DNA of 64,000 nucleotides from Euonymus europaeus (taxonomy: Eukaryota > Streptophyta > Magnoliopsida > Celastrales > Celastraceae). The position numbers were made by a program, and so were the translations under genes. Positions 32,186-46,961 of the stretch are shown one piece after another. The notes below the pieces were generated by a model, which worked only from the letters and a program-made list of their open reading frames with translations, ran no database searches and was not told where the DNA came from. The stretch's first letter is position 1; every line of letters starts with the position of its first letter. The stretch is from positions 8,826,501 to 8,890,500 of the forward strand of contig OY756967.1 in NCBI GenBank assembly GCA_963580455.1, in the 5' to 3' direction.

Positions 32186-35100
32186 TTTTGTGATAATTTA
32201 TAATATTGTCAAATTTGAAGTGAAATTTTGAAACTAAGTTCGCGTATGAACTTCTCATCTTCTTTCGGGATTTTACGAAATATGCGTTTTTTGCATCATT
32301 TCGTCGCAAAACATTCTTCAAAACCAAACTTCTCATCTTAGAATATTAAAAAGCATTATATGGTCAAATATTAGGTGAAATTTGAAACTAAGTTCGCGCA
32401 CAAACTTTTCATCTTCTTTCGGAATTTTACGAAATATGCACGTTTTGCATCATTTCGTCACAAAATATTCTTCAAAACCATAGCCCTCTTCTTAGAATGT
32501 GAAAAAGAGTTATATGGTAAAATTTGAAGTGAAAATTTATAACAAATTTCGTGCACGAACTTTTCATATTCTTTTGGGATTTTACAATATATGCACTTTT
32601 TAATCATTTCATCGCAAAACATTTTTCAAAAACAAAGCCCTATTCTTAGAACGTGATAAATAGTTATATGATCAAATTTGAACTGAAAATTTGAAAATAA
32701 GGTCGCGCACGAACTTTTCATATTCCTTCGGGATTTTACGAAATATGCATTTTTTGCATCATTTCGTCGCGAGACATTGTACGAAACCAAAACCCCCATG
32801 TTAGAATATGAAACAAGAGTTAAATGGTCAAATTTGAAGTGAAATTTTAAAACTAAGTTCGCCCACAAACTTTTTATATTCTTTCGGAATTTTACGAAAT
32901 ATGCACTTTTCGCATCATTTCGTCGCAAAACATTCTTCAAAACCATAGCCCTCTTCTTAGAACGTGAAAAAGAGTTATATCGTCAAATTTGAACTGAAAA
33001 TTTATAACTAAGTTCACGCACGAACTTTTCATCTTCTCTCGTGATTTTGCAAAATTGCACATTTTAAATTATTTCTTCGCAAAACATTCTTCAAAAATAA
33101 AGCCCTATTCTTAGAACATGAAAAAGAGTTATATGGTCAAATTTGAAGTGAAAATTTAAAACCAAGGTCGAGCTCAAACTTTTCATAGTCTCTCGGGATT
33201 TTACGAAATATGCACCTTTTGCATCATTTCGTCGGGACACATTCTACAACACCATGCCCTCATGTTATAATATGAAAAAGAGTTATATGGTCAGATTTGA
33301 GGTGAGAATTTTAAACCAAGTTCGCGCACGAACGTTTTCATCTTCTTTCGGGATTTTACGAAATATGTACGTTTTGCATCATTTCGTCATAAAACATTCT
33401 TCAAAACCAAACCTCTCATCTTAGAATATGAAAAAGGGTTATATGGTTAAATTTGAGGTGAAATTTTAAACTATGTTCGCGCATGAACTTTTCATCTTCT
33501 TTCAAGATTTTACGAAATATGCACGTTTTGCATCATTTTGTAGCAAAATATTCTTCAAAACCATAGCCCTCTTCTTAGAACGTGAAAAAGAGTTATATCG
33601 TCAAATTTGAACTGAAAATTTATAACTAAGTTCACGCACAAACTTTTCATCTTCTTTCGGGATTTTACAAAATTGCACATTTTAAATCATTTTTTCTCAA
33701 AACATTATTCAAAAATAAAGCCCAATTCTTAGAACATGAAAAAGAGTTATATGGTCAAATTTGAAGTGAAAATTTGAAACTAAGGTTGAGCTCGAACTTT
33801 TCATATTCTCTTGGGATTTTACGAAATATGCACTTTTTGCATCATTTCGTCGCTACACATTCTATGAAATCAAAGCCCTCATGTTATAATATGAAAAAGA
33901 GTTACATGGTTAAATTTGAGGTGAGAATTTTAAACTAAGTTCGCGCACGAACTTTTCATCTTCTTTCTGGATTTTACGAAATATGTAGGTTTTGCATCAT
34001 TTCGTCATAAAACATTGTTCAAAACCAAACCTCTCATCTTAGAATATGAAAAAGGGTTATATGGTTAAATTTGAGGTGAAATTTTGAAACTAAGTTCCGC
34101 ACGAACAATTCACCTTCTTTCGGGATTTTAAGAAATATGCACGTTTTGCACTATTTCATCGCAAAACTTTCTACGAAACCAAAACCCTCATCTTAGAACA
34201 TAAACAAGAGTTATATGGTCAAAGTTGAGAAGAGGATTTGAAACTAAGTTCGCGCACGAACTTTTCATCTTCTTTCGGGATTTTACGACATTTGCACTTT
34301 TTAAATAATTTCGTTGCAAAACATTCTTCGAAAACAAAGCCCTCTTCTTAGAACGTGAAAAAGAGTTTTATGGTCAAATTTGAAGTAAAAATTTGAAACT
34401 CAGCTCGAGCAGGAACATTTCATCTTCTTTCGAGATTATACGAAATTTGCACTTTTTGCATCATTTCGTCGTGAGACATTTTACGAAACCAAAGCCCTCC
34501 TGTTAGAATATGAAAAAGAGTTATATGGTCAAATTTGAGCTGAGAATTTGAAACTAAGTTTGAGAACGAACTTTTTATCGTCTTTCGGGATTTTACGAAA
34601 AATGCACGTTTTGCTTCATTTTTGTCATAAAACATTCTTTAAAACCAAAGCCCTTATCTTAGAACAAGACAAAGAGATATATGGTCAAATTTGAGGTGAA
34701 ATTTTAAAACTAAGTTCGTTCACGAACTTTTCATCTTCTTTCGAGATTTTACGAAATATGCACTTTTTGCATCATTTCTTCGCGAGATATTCTACGAAAC
34801 CAAAGCTCTCATGTTAGAATATGAAAAAGAGGTATGTGGTCAAATTTGAGATGAAATTTTGAAACTAAGTTCGCGCAAGAACTTTTCATTTTCTTTTGGG
34901 CTTTTACAAAATATGCGCCTTTGCATCATTTTCTCGCGAAATATTCTGCGAAACCAAAGCTCTCATTGTAGAACATGAAGAACAGTTAAATGGTCAAATT
35001 TGGGTTGAAAATTTGAAACTAAGTTTGCGTAGGAACTTTTCATCTTCTTTTGAGATTTTTGGAAATATGCACTTTTTAAATCATTTCGTCGCAAAACATT

Positions 35101-36560
35101 CTTCAAAACCAAAATCCTCTTCTTAGAACGTGAAAAAGAGTTATATGGTCAAATTTGAGGTGAAATTTTGAAACTAAGTTCGCCCACGAACTTTTTATTT
35201 TCTTTCGTGATTTTACGAAATATGCACTTTTTGCATCATTTCGTTGCGAGACATTCTACGAAACCAAAACCGTCACGTTAGAATATGAAAAAGAGTTGTA
35301 TGGCCAAATTTGAGGGGAAATTTTGAAACTAACTTCGTGCACGAACTTTTCATCTACTTTCGGGATTTTATGAAATATGTACTTTTTGCATCATTTCTTT
35401 TTGAGACATTGCACGAAACCAAAGCCCTCATGTTAGAATATGAAAATGAGTTATATGGTGAAATTTGAGGTGAAATTTTGAAACTAAGTTCGCGCACAAA
35501 CTTTTAATCTTCTTTCGGGATTTTACAAAATATGCACTTTTTGCATCATTTATTCGCAATACATTCTACGAAACCAAAGCCCTCATCTTAGAATATGAAA
35601 AAGAGTTATATGGTCAAATTTGAAGTGAAATTTTGAAACTAAGTTCGTGCATGAACTCATCATCTTCTTTCGGGATTTTATGAAATATGCACATTTTCCA
35701 TCAGTTCGTCTCGAGACATTGTACCAAACCACAGCCCTCATGTTAGAATAGGAAAAAGAGTTCTATGGTCAAATTTGAGGCGAAATTTTGAAACTAAGTT
35801 CGTGCACGAACTTTTCATCGTCTTTCGGGATTTTACGAAATATGCACATTTGCATCATTTCCTCGCGAAATATTCTACGAAACCGAAGCCCTCATCGTAG
35901 AACATGAACAAAAGTTAAATGGTCAAATTTGGGGTGAAATTTTGAAACTAAGTTCGCGCACAAACATTTCATCTTCTTCTGGGATTTTAGAAAATATGCA
36001 CTTTTTGAATCATTTCGTTGCAAAACATTCTTCAAAACCAAAACCCTTTTCTTAGAACGTGAAAAAGAGTTATATGGTCAAATTTGAGGTGAAATTTTGA
36101 AAGTAAGTTCGCGTACGAACTTTTCATATTCTTTCGGGATTTTACGAAATATCCACTTTTTGCAACATTTCGTCGCATGACATTCTACGAAACCAAAGCC
36201 CTCATGATGGAATATGAAAAAGAGTTAAATGGCCAAATTTTAGGTGAAATATTGAAACTAAGTTCGCGCACGAACTTATCATTTCCTTTCGAGATTTTAC
36301 GAAATATGCACTTTTTGCATCGTTTCGTTGCGAGACATTCTACGAAACCAAAGCCCTCATGTTAGAATATGAAAAAGAGTTATATGGGCTAATTTGATGC
36401 GAAATTTTGTACTAAGTCCGTGCACGAAATTTTCATCTTCTTTCTGGATTTTATGAAATATGCACTTTTTCATCATGTCCTCGCGAAACATTCTCTGAAA
36501 TCAGAGCCCTCATCGTAGAACATGAACAAAAGTTATATGGTCAAATTTGAAATGAAAATA
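32186..36560. repeat. Satellite A array 2, ~155-bp monomer
   Basis: About 28 monomers, same orientation and family as array 1. The subtype order in array 1 is largely repeated here, but a run of four subtypes (markers CCATAGCCCTCTT, AATAAAGCCC, TTATAATATG, AAACCTCTCATC) occurs twice in succession around 32900-34060, a ~620-bp tandem duplication. It ends near 36560, where monomers of the satellite B type begin directly. Confidence 0.93.
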
Positions 36561-37490
36561 TGAGTATATGCTTTGTAGGTAGTTTCATTGTCAAGTGATG
36601 CCAAAGAAACATGAAGAGAGTTGAGCAATTCCCAACCATCAAAGACGCTCGGCGTACACTTTCTATTGTCATTCTATGTCTAAATTGGCTTCTATGTGCT
36701 TCGTAGATTGTATAATTGACAAGTGATGCCAAAAAAATGTTTCATTCCAAATTGGAGAAAAATCGTTAAAAGTTCCTTCATGAAGAGAGTTGAGCAATTC
36801 CGAACCATTGAAGATGCTCGGTGTATACTTTCTATTGTTATTGTACGTCTAAATTGGCTAGTATATGCTTCATAGATTGTTTCATTGTCAAGTGCAGCCA
36901 AAGAAATATATTTTGTTCAAAAACTGGACAAAACCATTAGAAGTTCCTCCATGGAGAGAGTTGAGCAATTCCAAACCATCAAAGATGCTCGGTGTAGACT
37001 TTTCATTGCTATTCTATATCTAAATTAGCTAGTATATGCTTCATAGATTGCTTCATTGTCAAGTGATGCCAAAGAAACATGTTTCGTTCCAAATTAGACA
37101 AAACCATTAAAAGTTCCTCCATGGAGAAAGTTGAGCAATTCCCAACCATAAAAAATGCTCGACGTAAACTTTATATTGTTGTTCTATGTCTAAATTGGCC
37201 TGTATGTGCTTCGTAGATTGTTTCATTGTCAAGTGGAGCCAAAGAAACTTGTTTAGTTCAAAAACTGGACAAAACCATTAAAAGTTCATCCATGGAGAGA
37301 GTTGAGCAATTTCGAACCATCAAAGAGGCTCTGTGTACACTTTCTATTGTTATTATTGGTCTAAATTGGCTAGCATATGCTTCGTAGATTGTTTCATTTT
37401 CAAGTAGAGCCAAAGAAACATGTTTCGTTAAAAAACTGGACAAAACCATTAAAAGTTCCTCCATGGAGAGAGTTGAGCATCATTGCACAC
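36561..37490. repeat. Transitional ~170-bp monomers related to satellite B
   Basis: TTGAGCAATT or TTGAGCAT recurs at 36621, 36790, 36961, 37131, 37302 and 37473, a period of 169-171 bp. The monomers share the GGAGAGAGTTGAGCA and CCAAATT blocks with satellite B but contain other words (AGATGCTCGG, GTATATGCTTC). They look like an older, longer form at the array edge. Confidence 0.85.
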
Positions 37491-38989
37491 TTTTTTATTG
37501 TTATTTGTGTCTAATTTTAAGAGAATAGGCTTCCAAGATTTTTTTGGTGCCAAACTATGAGCTTTCATTCCAAATTGGTCAAAAGCTTAAAAAGATCCTC
37601 CATAAAAGGAGTTGAGCATTTTCGAACCCTCAAAGTTCGTCATTGCACAATTTTTATTGTTATATTAAGTGTAATTTTAAGAAAATACGCTCCTTAATTT
37701 GTTTCATTGTAAAGGACGAACTGTCATTCCAAATTAGAGAAAACCTTTTAAAGAACCTTCACGGAGAGATTTGAACTATTTCGAACCGTCAAAGTTGATC
37801 GGTATACACTTTTTATTGTTATTTTATGTCTAATTTTAAGAGAATTGGCTCCTTAGATTATTTTCTTGCCAAGAGATGAACTTTTATTCCTAATTGGGAG
37901 AAACCTTTAAAACATCCTTAATGGAGAGAGTTGAGCAATTCCGAACCCTCAAAGTTCATCATTGTACGGCTTTTATTGTTATTTTATGTCTAATTTTAAG
38001 GGAATAGGCTTCCCAGATTATTTTGGTGCCAAAACATGAGCTTTCATTCCAAATTGGTCAAAACCTTTGAAAGATCCTCCGTAAAGAGAGTTGAGCATTT
38101 TCGAACCCTCAAAGTTCGTCATTCCACACTTTTTATTGTTATATTAAGTCTAATTTTACGAGAATACGCTCCTTAAATTGTTCCGCTGCAAAAGACGAAC
38201 TTTCATTTCAAATTGGAGAAAACCTTTTAAAAAACCTTCATGGAGAGTGTTGAGCTATTTCGAAGGGTCATTTCGAAGGGTCAAGGTCGATCGGTATACA
38301 CTTTTTATTGTTATTGTATGCCTAATTTTAAGAGAATGGGCTCCTTAGATTGTTTCATTGCTAAAAGATTATCTTTCAATCCAAATTGGATAAAACCTTT
38401 AAAAGATCCACCAAGGAGAGAGTTGAGCATTTCCGAACCCGCGAGGTTCATCATTTCACACTTTTTATTGTTATTTTATGTCTAATTTTACGAGAATAGG
38501 CTCTTTAAATATTTTCCTTGCAAAAGACGATCTTTCATTCCAAATTAGAGAAAACCTTTTAAAGAACCTTCATGGAGAGAGTTGAGCTATTTCGAAGCGT
38601 CAAAGTTGATCGGTATACACTTTTATTGTTATTTTATGTCTAATTTTAAGAGAATGGGCTCCTTAGATTGTTTTCTTGCCAAAAGATGAACTTTTATTTC
38701 AAATTGGACGAAACCTTTAAAACATCCTTCATGTATTCCGAACTCTCGAAGTTCATCATTGCACACCTTTGATTGTTATTTTATGTCTAATTTTAAGGGA
38801 ATAGGCTTCATAGATTGTTTTGGTGCCAAAACATGAGCTTTCATTGCAAATAGGCCAAAACCTTTAAAATATCCTCAATAAAGAGAGTTGAGCATCTTCG
38901 AACCCTCGAAGTTCGTCATTCCACACTTTTTATTGTTATTTTAAGTCTAATTTTACGAGAATACGCTCCTTAAATTATTTCGTTGCAAA

Positions 38990-41900
38990 AGACGAATTTT
39001 CATTCAAAATTAGAGAAAACCTTTAACAGAACCTTCAAGGAGAGAATTGAGCTATTTTGAACCGTCAAAGTTAATCAGTATACACTTTTTATTGTTATTT
39101 TATGTCTAATTTTAAGAGAATAGGCTACTTAGATTATTTTCTTGCCAAAAGATGAACATTTATTCCAAATTATACGAAACCTTTAAATCATCGTTCATGG
39201 AGAGAGTTGATAAATTCCGAACCCTCGAAGTTTATCATTGCACACTTTTTATTGTTATTTGTGTCTAATTTTAAGATAATAGGCTTCCTAGATTGTTTTG
39301 GTGCCAAATTATGAGCTTTCATTCCAAATTGGTCAAAAGCTTGAAAAGATCCTCCATAAAGGGAGTAGAGCATTTTCGAACCCTCGAAGTTCGTCATTGC
39401 ACAATTTTTATTGTTATATTAAGTCTAATTTTACGAAAATACGCTCCTTAATTTGTCTCATTCTAAAGGACGAACTTTCGTTCCAAATTAGAGAAAACCT
39501 TTTAAAGAACCTTCATGGAGAGATTTGAACTATTTCGAACCGTCAAAGTTGATCGGTATACACTTTTTATTGTTATTTTATGTCTAATTTTAAGAGAATT
39601 GGCTCCTTAGATTATTTTCTTGCCAAGAGATGAACTTTTATTCCTAATTGGGAGAAACCTTTAAAACATCCTTAATGGAAAGAGTTGAGCAATTCCGAAC
39701 CCTCGAAGTTCATCATTGTACGCCTTTTATTGTTATTTTGTGTCTAATTTTAAGAGAATAGGCTTCCCAGATTGTTTTGGTGCCAAAACATGAGCTTTCA
39801 TTCCAAATTGGTCAAAATCTTCAAAAGATCCTCCATAAAGGGAGTTGGGCATTTCCGAACCCTCGAAGTTCATCATTGCACATTTTTTATTGTTATATTA
39901 AGTCTAATTTTACGAGAATACGCTCCTTAAATTGTTCCGCTGCAAAAGACGAACTTTCATTTCAAATTGGAGAAAACCTTTTAAAAAACCTTCATGGAGA
40001 GTGTTGAGCTATTTCGAAGGGTCAAAGTTGATCGGTATACACTTTTTATTGTTATTGTATGTCTAATTTTAAGAGAATGGGCTCCTTAGATTGTTTCATT
40101 GCTAAAAGATTATCTTTCAATCCAAATTGGATAAAACCTTTAAAATATCCTCCAAGGAGAGAGTAGAGCATTTCCGAACCCGCGAAGTTCATCATTTCAC
40201 ACTTTTTATTGTTATTTTATGTCTAATTTTACGAGAATAGGCTCTTTAAATTGTTTCTTTGCAAAAGACGAACTTTCATTCCAAATTAAATAAAACCTTT
40301 TAAAGAACCCTCATGGAGAGAGTTGAGCTATTTCGAACCGTCAAAGTTGATCGGTATACACTTTTGTTGTTATTTTATGTCTAATTTTAAGAGAATAGGC
40401 TCCTTAGATTGTTTTCTTCCCAAAAGATGAACTTTTATTTCAAATTGGACGAAACCTTTAAAACATCATTCATGTAGGGAGTTGAGCAATTCCGAACTCT
40501 TGAAGTTCATCATTGCACACCTTTGATTGTTATTTTATGTCTAATTTTAAGGGAATAGGCTTCATAGATTGTTTTGGTGCCAAAACATGACCTTTCATTG
40601 CAAATAGGTCAAAACCTTTAAAATATCCTCTATAAAGAGAGTTGAGCATCTTCGAACCCTCGAAGTTCGTCCTTCCAGACTTTTTATTGTTATTTTAAGT
40701 CTAATTTTACGAGAATACGCTCCTTAAATTATTTCGTTGCAAAAGACGAATTTTCATTCAAAATTAGAGAAAACCTTTAACAGAACCTTCATGGAGAGAA
40801 TTGAGCTATTTTGAACCGTCAAAGTTAATGAGTATACACTTTTTACTGTTATTTTATGTCTAATTTTAAGAGAATAGGCTACTTAGATTATTTTCTTGCC
40901 AAAAGATGAACATTTATTCCAAATTATACGAAACCTTTAAATCTTCGTTCATGGAGAGAGTTGATAAATTACGAACCCTCGAAGTTTATCATTGCACACT
41001 TTTTATTGTTATTTGTGTCTAATTTTAAGATAATAGGCTTCCTAGATTGTTTTGGTGCCAAATTATGAGCTTTCATTCCAAATTGGTCAAAAGCTTGAAA
41101 AGATCCTCCCTAAAGGGAGTTGAGCATTTTCGAACCCTCGAAGTTCGTCATTGCACAATTTTTATTGTTATATTAAGTCTAATTTTACGAAAATACGCTC
41201 CTTAATTTGTTTCATTCTAAAGGACGAACTTTCGTTCCAAATTAGAGAAAACCTTTTAAAGAACCTTCATGGAGAGATTTGAACTATTTCGAACCGTCAA
41301 AGTTGATCGGTATACACTTTTTATTGTTATTTTATGTCTACTTTTAAGAGAATTGGCTCCTTAGATTATTTTCTTGCCAAGAGATGAACTTTTATTCCTA
41401 ATTGGGAGAAACCTTTGAAACATCCTTAATGGAGAGAGTTGAGCAATTCCGAACCCTCGTAGTTCATCATTGTACGCCTTTTATTGTTATTTTATGTCTA
41501 ATTTTAAGGGAATAGGCTTCCCAGATTGTTTTGGTGCCAAAACATGAGCTTTCATTCCAAATTGGTCAAAACCTTTGAAAGATCCTCCGTAAAGAGAGTT
41601 GAGCATTTTCGAACCCTCGAAGTTCGTCATTCCACACTTTTTATTGCTATTTTAACTCTAATTTTACGAGAATACGCTCCTTAAATTATTTCGTTGAAAA
41701 AGATAATTTTTCATTCAAAATTTGAGAAAACCTTTAATAGAACCTTCTTGTAGAGAGTTGAGCTATTTCGAACCGTCAAAGTTGATCCGTATACACTTTT
41801 TATTGTTATTTTTGTCTAATTTTAAGAGAATAGGCTCCTTAGATTATTTTCTTGACAAAAGATGAACTTTTATTCCAAATTGGACAAAACCTTTAAATCA

Positions 41901-42975
41901 TTCTTCATGGAGAGAGTTGATAAATTCCGAACCCTCGAAGTTCATCATTGCACAATTTTTATTGTTATTTTGTGTCTAATTTTAAGAGAATAGGCTTCCT
42001 AGATTGTTTTGGTGCCAAAAGATGAACTTGCATTCCAAATTGGTCAAAATCTTTAAAAGATCCTCCATAAAGGGAGTTGGGCATTTCCGAACCCTCGAAG
42101 TTCATCATTGCACATTTTTTATTGTTATATTAAGTCTAATTTTACGAGAATACGCTCCCTAAAGTGTTCCGCTGCAAAAGATGAACTTTCATTTCAAATT
42201 GGAGAAAACCTTTTAAAAAACCTTCATGGATAGTGTTGAGCTATTTCGAAGGGTCAAAGTTGATCGGTATACACTTTTTATTGTTATTGTATGTCTAATT
42301 TTAAGAGAATGGGCTCCTTAGATTGTTTCATTGCTAAAAGATTATCTTTCAATCCAAATTGGATAAAACCTTTAAAATATCCTCCAAGGAGAGAGTTGAG
42401 CATTTCCGAACCCGCGAGGTTCATCATTTCACACTTTTTATTGTTATTTTATGTCAAATTTTACGAGAATAGGCTCTTCAAATTGTTTCCTTGCAAAAGA
42501 CGAACTTTCATTCCAAATTAGAGAAAACCTTTTAAAGAACCTTCATGGAGAGAGTTGAGCTATTTCGAATCGTCAAAGCTGATCGGTATACACTTTTATT
42601 GTTATTTTATGTCCAATTTTAAGAGAATAGGCTCTTTAGATTGTTTTCTTGCCAAAAGATGAACTTTTATTTCAAATTGGACGAAACCTTTAAAACATCA
42701 TTCATGTAGAGAGGTGAGCAATTCTGAACTCTCGAAGTTCATCATTGCACACCTTTGATTGTTATTTTATGTCTAATTTTAAGGGAATAGGCTTCATAGA
42801 TTGTTTTGGTGCCAAAACATGAGCTTTCATTGCAAATAGGTCAAAACCTTTAAAATATCCTCCATAAAGGGTGTTGAGCATTTTTGAACCCTCGAAGTTC
42901 ATCATTCCACACTTTTTATTGTTATTTTAAGTCTAATTTTACGAGAATACGCTCCTTAAATTATTTCGTTGCAAA
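38990..42975. repeat. 25-monomer higher-order unit, copy 1 (3986 bp)
   Basis: It consists of one 11-monomer and one 14-monomer unit. It matches the next 3986 bp with fewer than about ten differences noticed (for example at 40598, 41424 and 42003). It even shares rare variants such as AGTAGAGC near 40165 and 44151. Confidence 0.88.
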
Positions 42976-45900
42976 AGACGAATTTTTATTCAAAATTAGA
43001 GAAAACCTTTAACAGAACCTTCAAGGAGAGAATTGAGCTATTTTGAACCGTCAAAGTTAATCAGTATACACTTTTTATTGTTATTTTATGTCTAATTTTA
43101 AGAGAATAGGCTACTTAGATTATTTTCTTGCCAAAAGATGAACATTTATTCCAAATTATACGAAACCTTTAAATCATCGTTCATGGAGAGAGTTGATAAA
43201 TTCCGAACCCTCGAAGTTTATCATTGCACACTTTTTATTGTTATTTGTGTCTAATTTTAAGATAATAGGCTTCCTAGATTGTTTTGGTGCCAAATTATGA
43301 GCTTTCATTCCAAATTGGTCAAAAGCTTGAAAAGATCCTCCATAAAGGGAGTAGAGCATTTTCGAACCCTCGAAGTTCGTCATTGCACAATTTTTATTGT
43401 TATATTAAGTCTAATTTTACGAAAATACGCTCCTTAATTTGTCTCATTCTAAAGGACGAACTTTCGTTCCAAATTAGAGAAAACCTTTTAAAGAACCTTC
43501 ATGGAGAGATTTGAACTATTTCGAACCGTCAAAGTTGATCGGTATACACTTTTTATTGTTATTTTATGTCTAATTTTAAGAGAATTGGCTCCTTAGATTA
43601 TTTTCTTGCCAAGAGATGAACTTTTATTCCTAATTGGGAGAAACCTTTAAAACATCCTTAATGGAAAGAGTTGAGCAATTCCGAACCCTCGAAGTTCATC
43701 ATTGTACGCCTTTTATTGTTATTTTGTGTCTAATTTTAAGAGAATAGGCTTCCCAGATTGTTTTGGTGCCAAAACATGAGCTTTCATTCCAAATTGGTCA
43801 AAATCTTCAAAAGATCCTCCATAAAGGGAGTTGGGCATTTCCGAACCCTCGAAGTTCATCATTGCACATTTTTTATTGTTATATTAAGTCTAATTTTACG
43901 AGAATACGCTCCTTAAATTGTTCCGCTGCAAAAGACGAACTTTCATTTCAAATTGGAGAAAACCTTTTAAAAAACCTTCATGGAGAGTGTTGAGCTATTT
44001 CGAAGGGTCAAAGTTGATCGGTATACACTTTTTATTGTTATTGTATGTCTAATTTTAAGAGAATGGGCTCCTTAGATTGTTTCATTGCTAAAAGATTATC
44101 TTTCAATCCAAATTGGATAAAACCTTTAAAATATCCTCCAAGGAGAGAGTAGAGCATTTCCGAACCCGCGAAGTTCATCATTTCACACTTTTTATTGTTA
44201 TTTTATGTCTAATTTTACGAGAATAGGCTCTTTAAATTGTTTCTTTGCAAAAGACGAACTTTCATTCCAAATTAAATAAAACCTTTTAAAGAACCCTCAT
44301 GGAGAGAGTTGAGCTATTTCGAACCGTCAAAGTTGATCGGTATACACTTTTGTTGTTATTTTATGTCTAATTTTAAGAGAATAGGCTCCTTAGATTGTTT
44401 TCTTCCCAAAAGATGAACTTTTATTTCAAATTGGACGAAACCTTTAAAACATCATTCATGTAGGGAGTTGAGCAATTCCGAACTCTTGAAGTTCATCATT
44501 GCACACCTTTGATTGTTATTTTATGTCTAATTTTAAGGGAATAGGCTTCATAGATTGTTTTGGTGCCAAAACATGACCTTTCATTGCGAATAGGTCAAAA
44601 CCTTTAAAATATCCTCTATAAAGAGAGTTGAGCATCTTCGAACCCTCGAAGTTCGTCCTTCCAGACTTTTTATTGTTATTTTAAGTCTAATTTTACGAGA
44701 ATACGCTCCTTAAATTATTTCGTTGCAAAAGACGAATTTTCATTCAAAATTAGAGAAAACCTTTAACAGAACCTTCATGGAGAGAATTGAGCTATTTTGA
44801 ACCGTCAAAGTTAATTAGTATACACTTTTTACTGTTATTTTATGTCTAATTTTAAGAGAATAGGCTACTTAGATTATTTTCTTGCCAAAAGATGAACATT
44901 TATTCCAAATTATACGAAACCTTTAAATCTTCGTTCATGGAGAGAGTTGATAAATTACGAACCCTCGAAGTTTATCATTGCACACTTTTTATTGTTATTT
45001 GTGTCTAATTTTAAGATAATAGGCTTCCTAGATTGTTTTGGTGCAAAATTATGAGCTTTCATTCCAAATTGGTCAAAAGCTTGAAAAGATCCTCCCTAAA
45101 GGGAGTTGAGCATTTTCGAACCCTCGAAGTTCGTCATTGCACAATTTTTATTGTTATATTAAGTCTAATTTTACGAAAATACGCTCCTTAATTTGTTTCA
45201 TTCTAAAGGACGAACTTTCGTTCCAAATTAGAGAAAACCTTTTAAAGAACCTTCATGGAGAGATTTGAACTATTTCGAACCGTCAAAGTTGATCGGTATA
45301 CACTTTTTATTGTTATTTTATGTCTACTTTTAAGAGAATTGGCTCCTTAGATTATTTTCTTGCCAAGAGATGAACTTTTATTCCTAATTGGGAGAAACCT
45401 TTGAAACATTCTTAATGGAGAGAGTTGAGCAATTCCGAACCCTCGTAGTTCATCATTGTACGCCTTTTATTGTTATTTTATGTCTAATTTTAAGGGAATA
45501 GGCTTCCCAGATTGTTTTGGTGCCAAAACATGAGCTTTCATTCCAAATTGGTCAAAACCTTTGAAAGATCCTCCGTAAAGAGAGTTGAGCATTTTCGAAC
45601 CCTCGAAGTTCGTCATTCCACACTTTTTATTGCTATTTTAACTCTAATTTTACGAGAATACGCTCCTTAAATTATTTCGTTGAAAAAGATAATTTTTCAT
45701 TCAAAATTTGAGAAAACCTTTAATAGAACCTTCTTGTAGAGAGTTGAGCTATTTCGAACCGTCAAAGTTGATCCGTATACACTTTTTATTGTTATTTTTG
45801 TCTAATTTTAAGAGAATAGGCTCCTTAGATTATTTTCTTGACAAAAGATGAACTTTTATTCCAAATTGGACAAAACCTTTAAATCATTCTTCATGGAGAG

Positions 45901-46961
45901 AGTTGATAAATTCCGAACCCTCGAAGTTCATTATTGCACAATTTTTATTGTTATTTTGTGTCTAATTTTAAGAGAATAGGCTTCCTAAATTGTTTTGGTG
46001 CCAAAAGATGAACTTGCATTCCAAATTGGTCAAAATCTTTAAAAGATCCTCCATAAAGGGAGTTGGGCATTTCCGAACCTTCGAAGTTCATCATTGCACA
46101 TTTTTTATTGTTATATTAAGTCTAATTTTACGAGAATACGCTCCCTAAAGTGTTCCGCTGCAAAAGATGAACTTTCATTTCAAATTGGAGAAAACCTTTT
46201 AAAAAACCTTCATGGATAGTGTTGAGCTATTTCGAAGGGTCAAAGTTGATCGGTATACACTTTTTATTGTTATTGTATGTCTAATTTTAAGAGAATGGGC
46301 TCCTTAGATTGTTTCATTGCTAAAAGATTATCTTTCAATCCAAATTGGATAAAACCTTTAAAATATCCTCCAAGGAGAGAGTTGAGCATTTCCGAACCCG
46401 CGAGGTTCATCATTTCACACTTTTTATTGTTATTTTATGTCAAATTTTACGAGAATAGGCTCTTCAAATTGTTTCCTTGCAAAAGACGAACTTTCATTCC
46501 AAATTAGAGAAAATCTTTTAAAGAACCTTCATGGAGAGAGTTGAGCTATTTCGAACCGTCAAAGCTGATCGGTATACACTTTTATTGTTATTTTATGTCC
46601 AATTTTAAGAGAATAGGCTCTTTAGATTGTTTTCTTGCCAAAAGATGAACTTTTATTTCAAATTGGACGAAACCTTTAAAACATCATTCATGTAGAGAGG
46701 TGAGCAATTCTGAACTCTCGAAGTTCATCATTGCACACCTTTGATTGTTATTTTATGTCTAATTTTAAGGGAATAGGCTTCATAGATTGTTTTGGTGCCA
46801 AAACATGAGCTTTCATTGCAAATAGGTCAAAACCTTTAAAATATCCTCCATAAAGGGTGTTGAGCATTTTCGAACCCTCGAAGTTCATCATTCCACACTT
46901 TTTATTGTTATTTTAAGTCAAATTTTACGAGAATACGCTCCTTAAATTATTTCGTTGCAAA
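42976..46961. repeat. 25-monomer higher-order unit, copy 2 (3986 bp)
   Basis: Near-identical direct repeat of 38990-42975. After it the array continues with plain 14-monomer units that are less similar, so the doubling is a late event. Confidence 0.88.
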
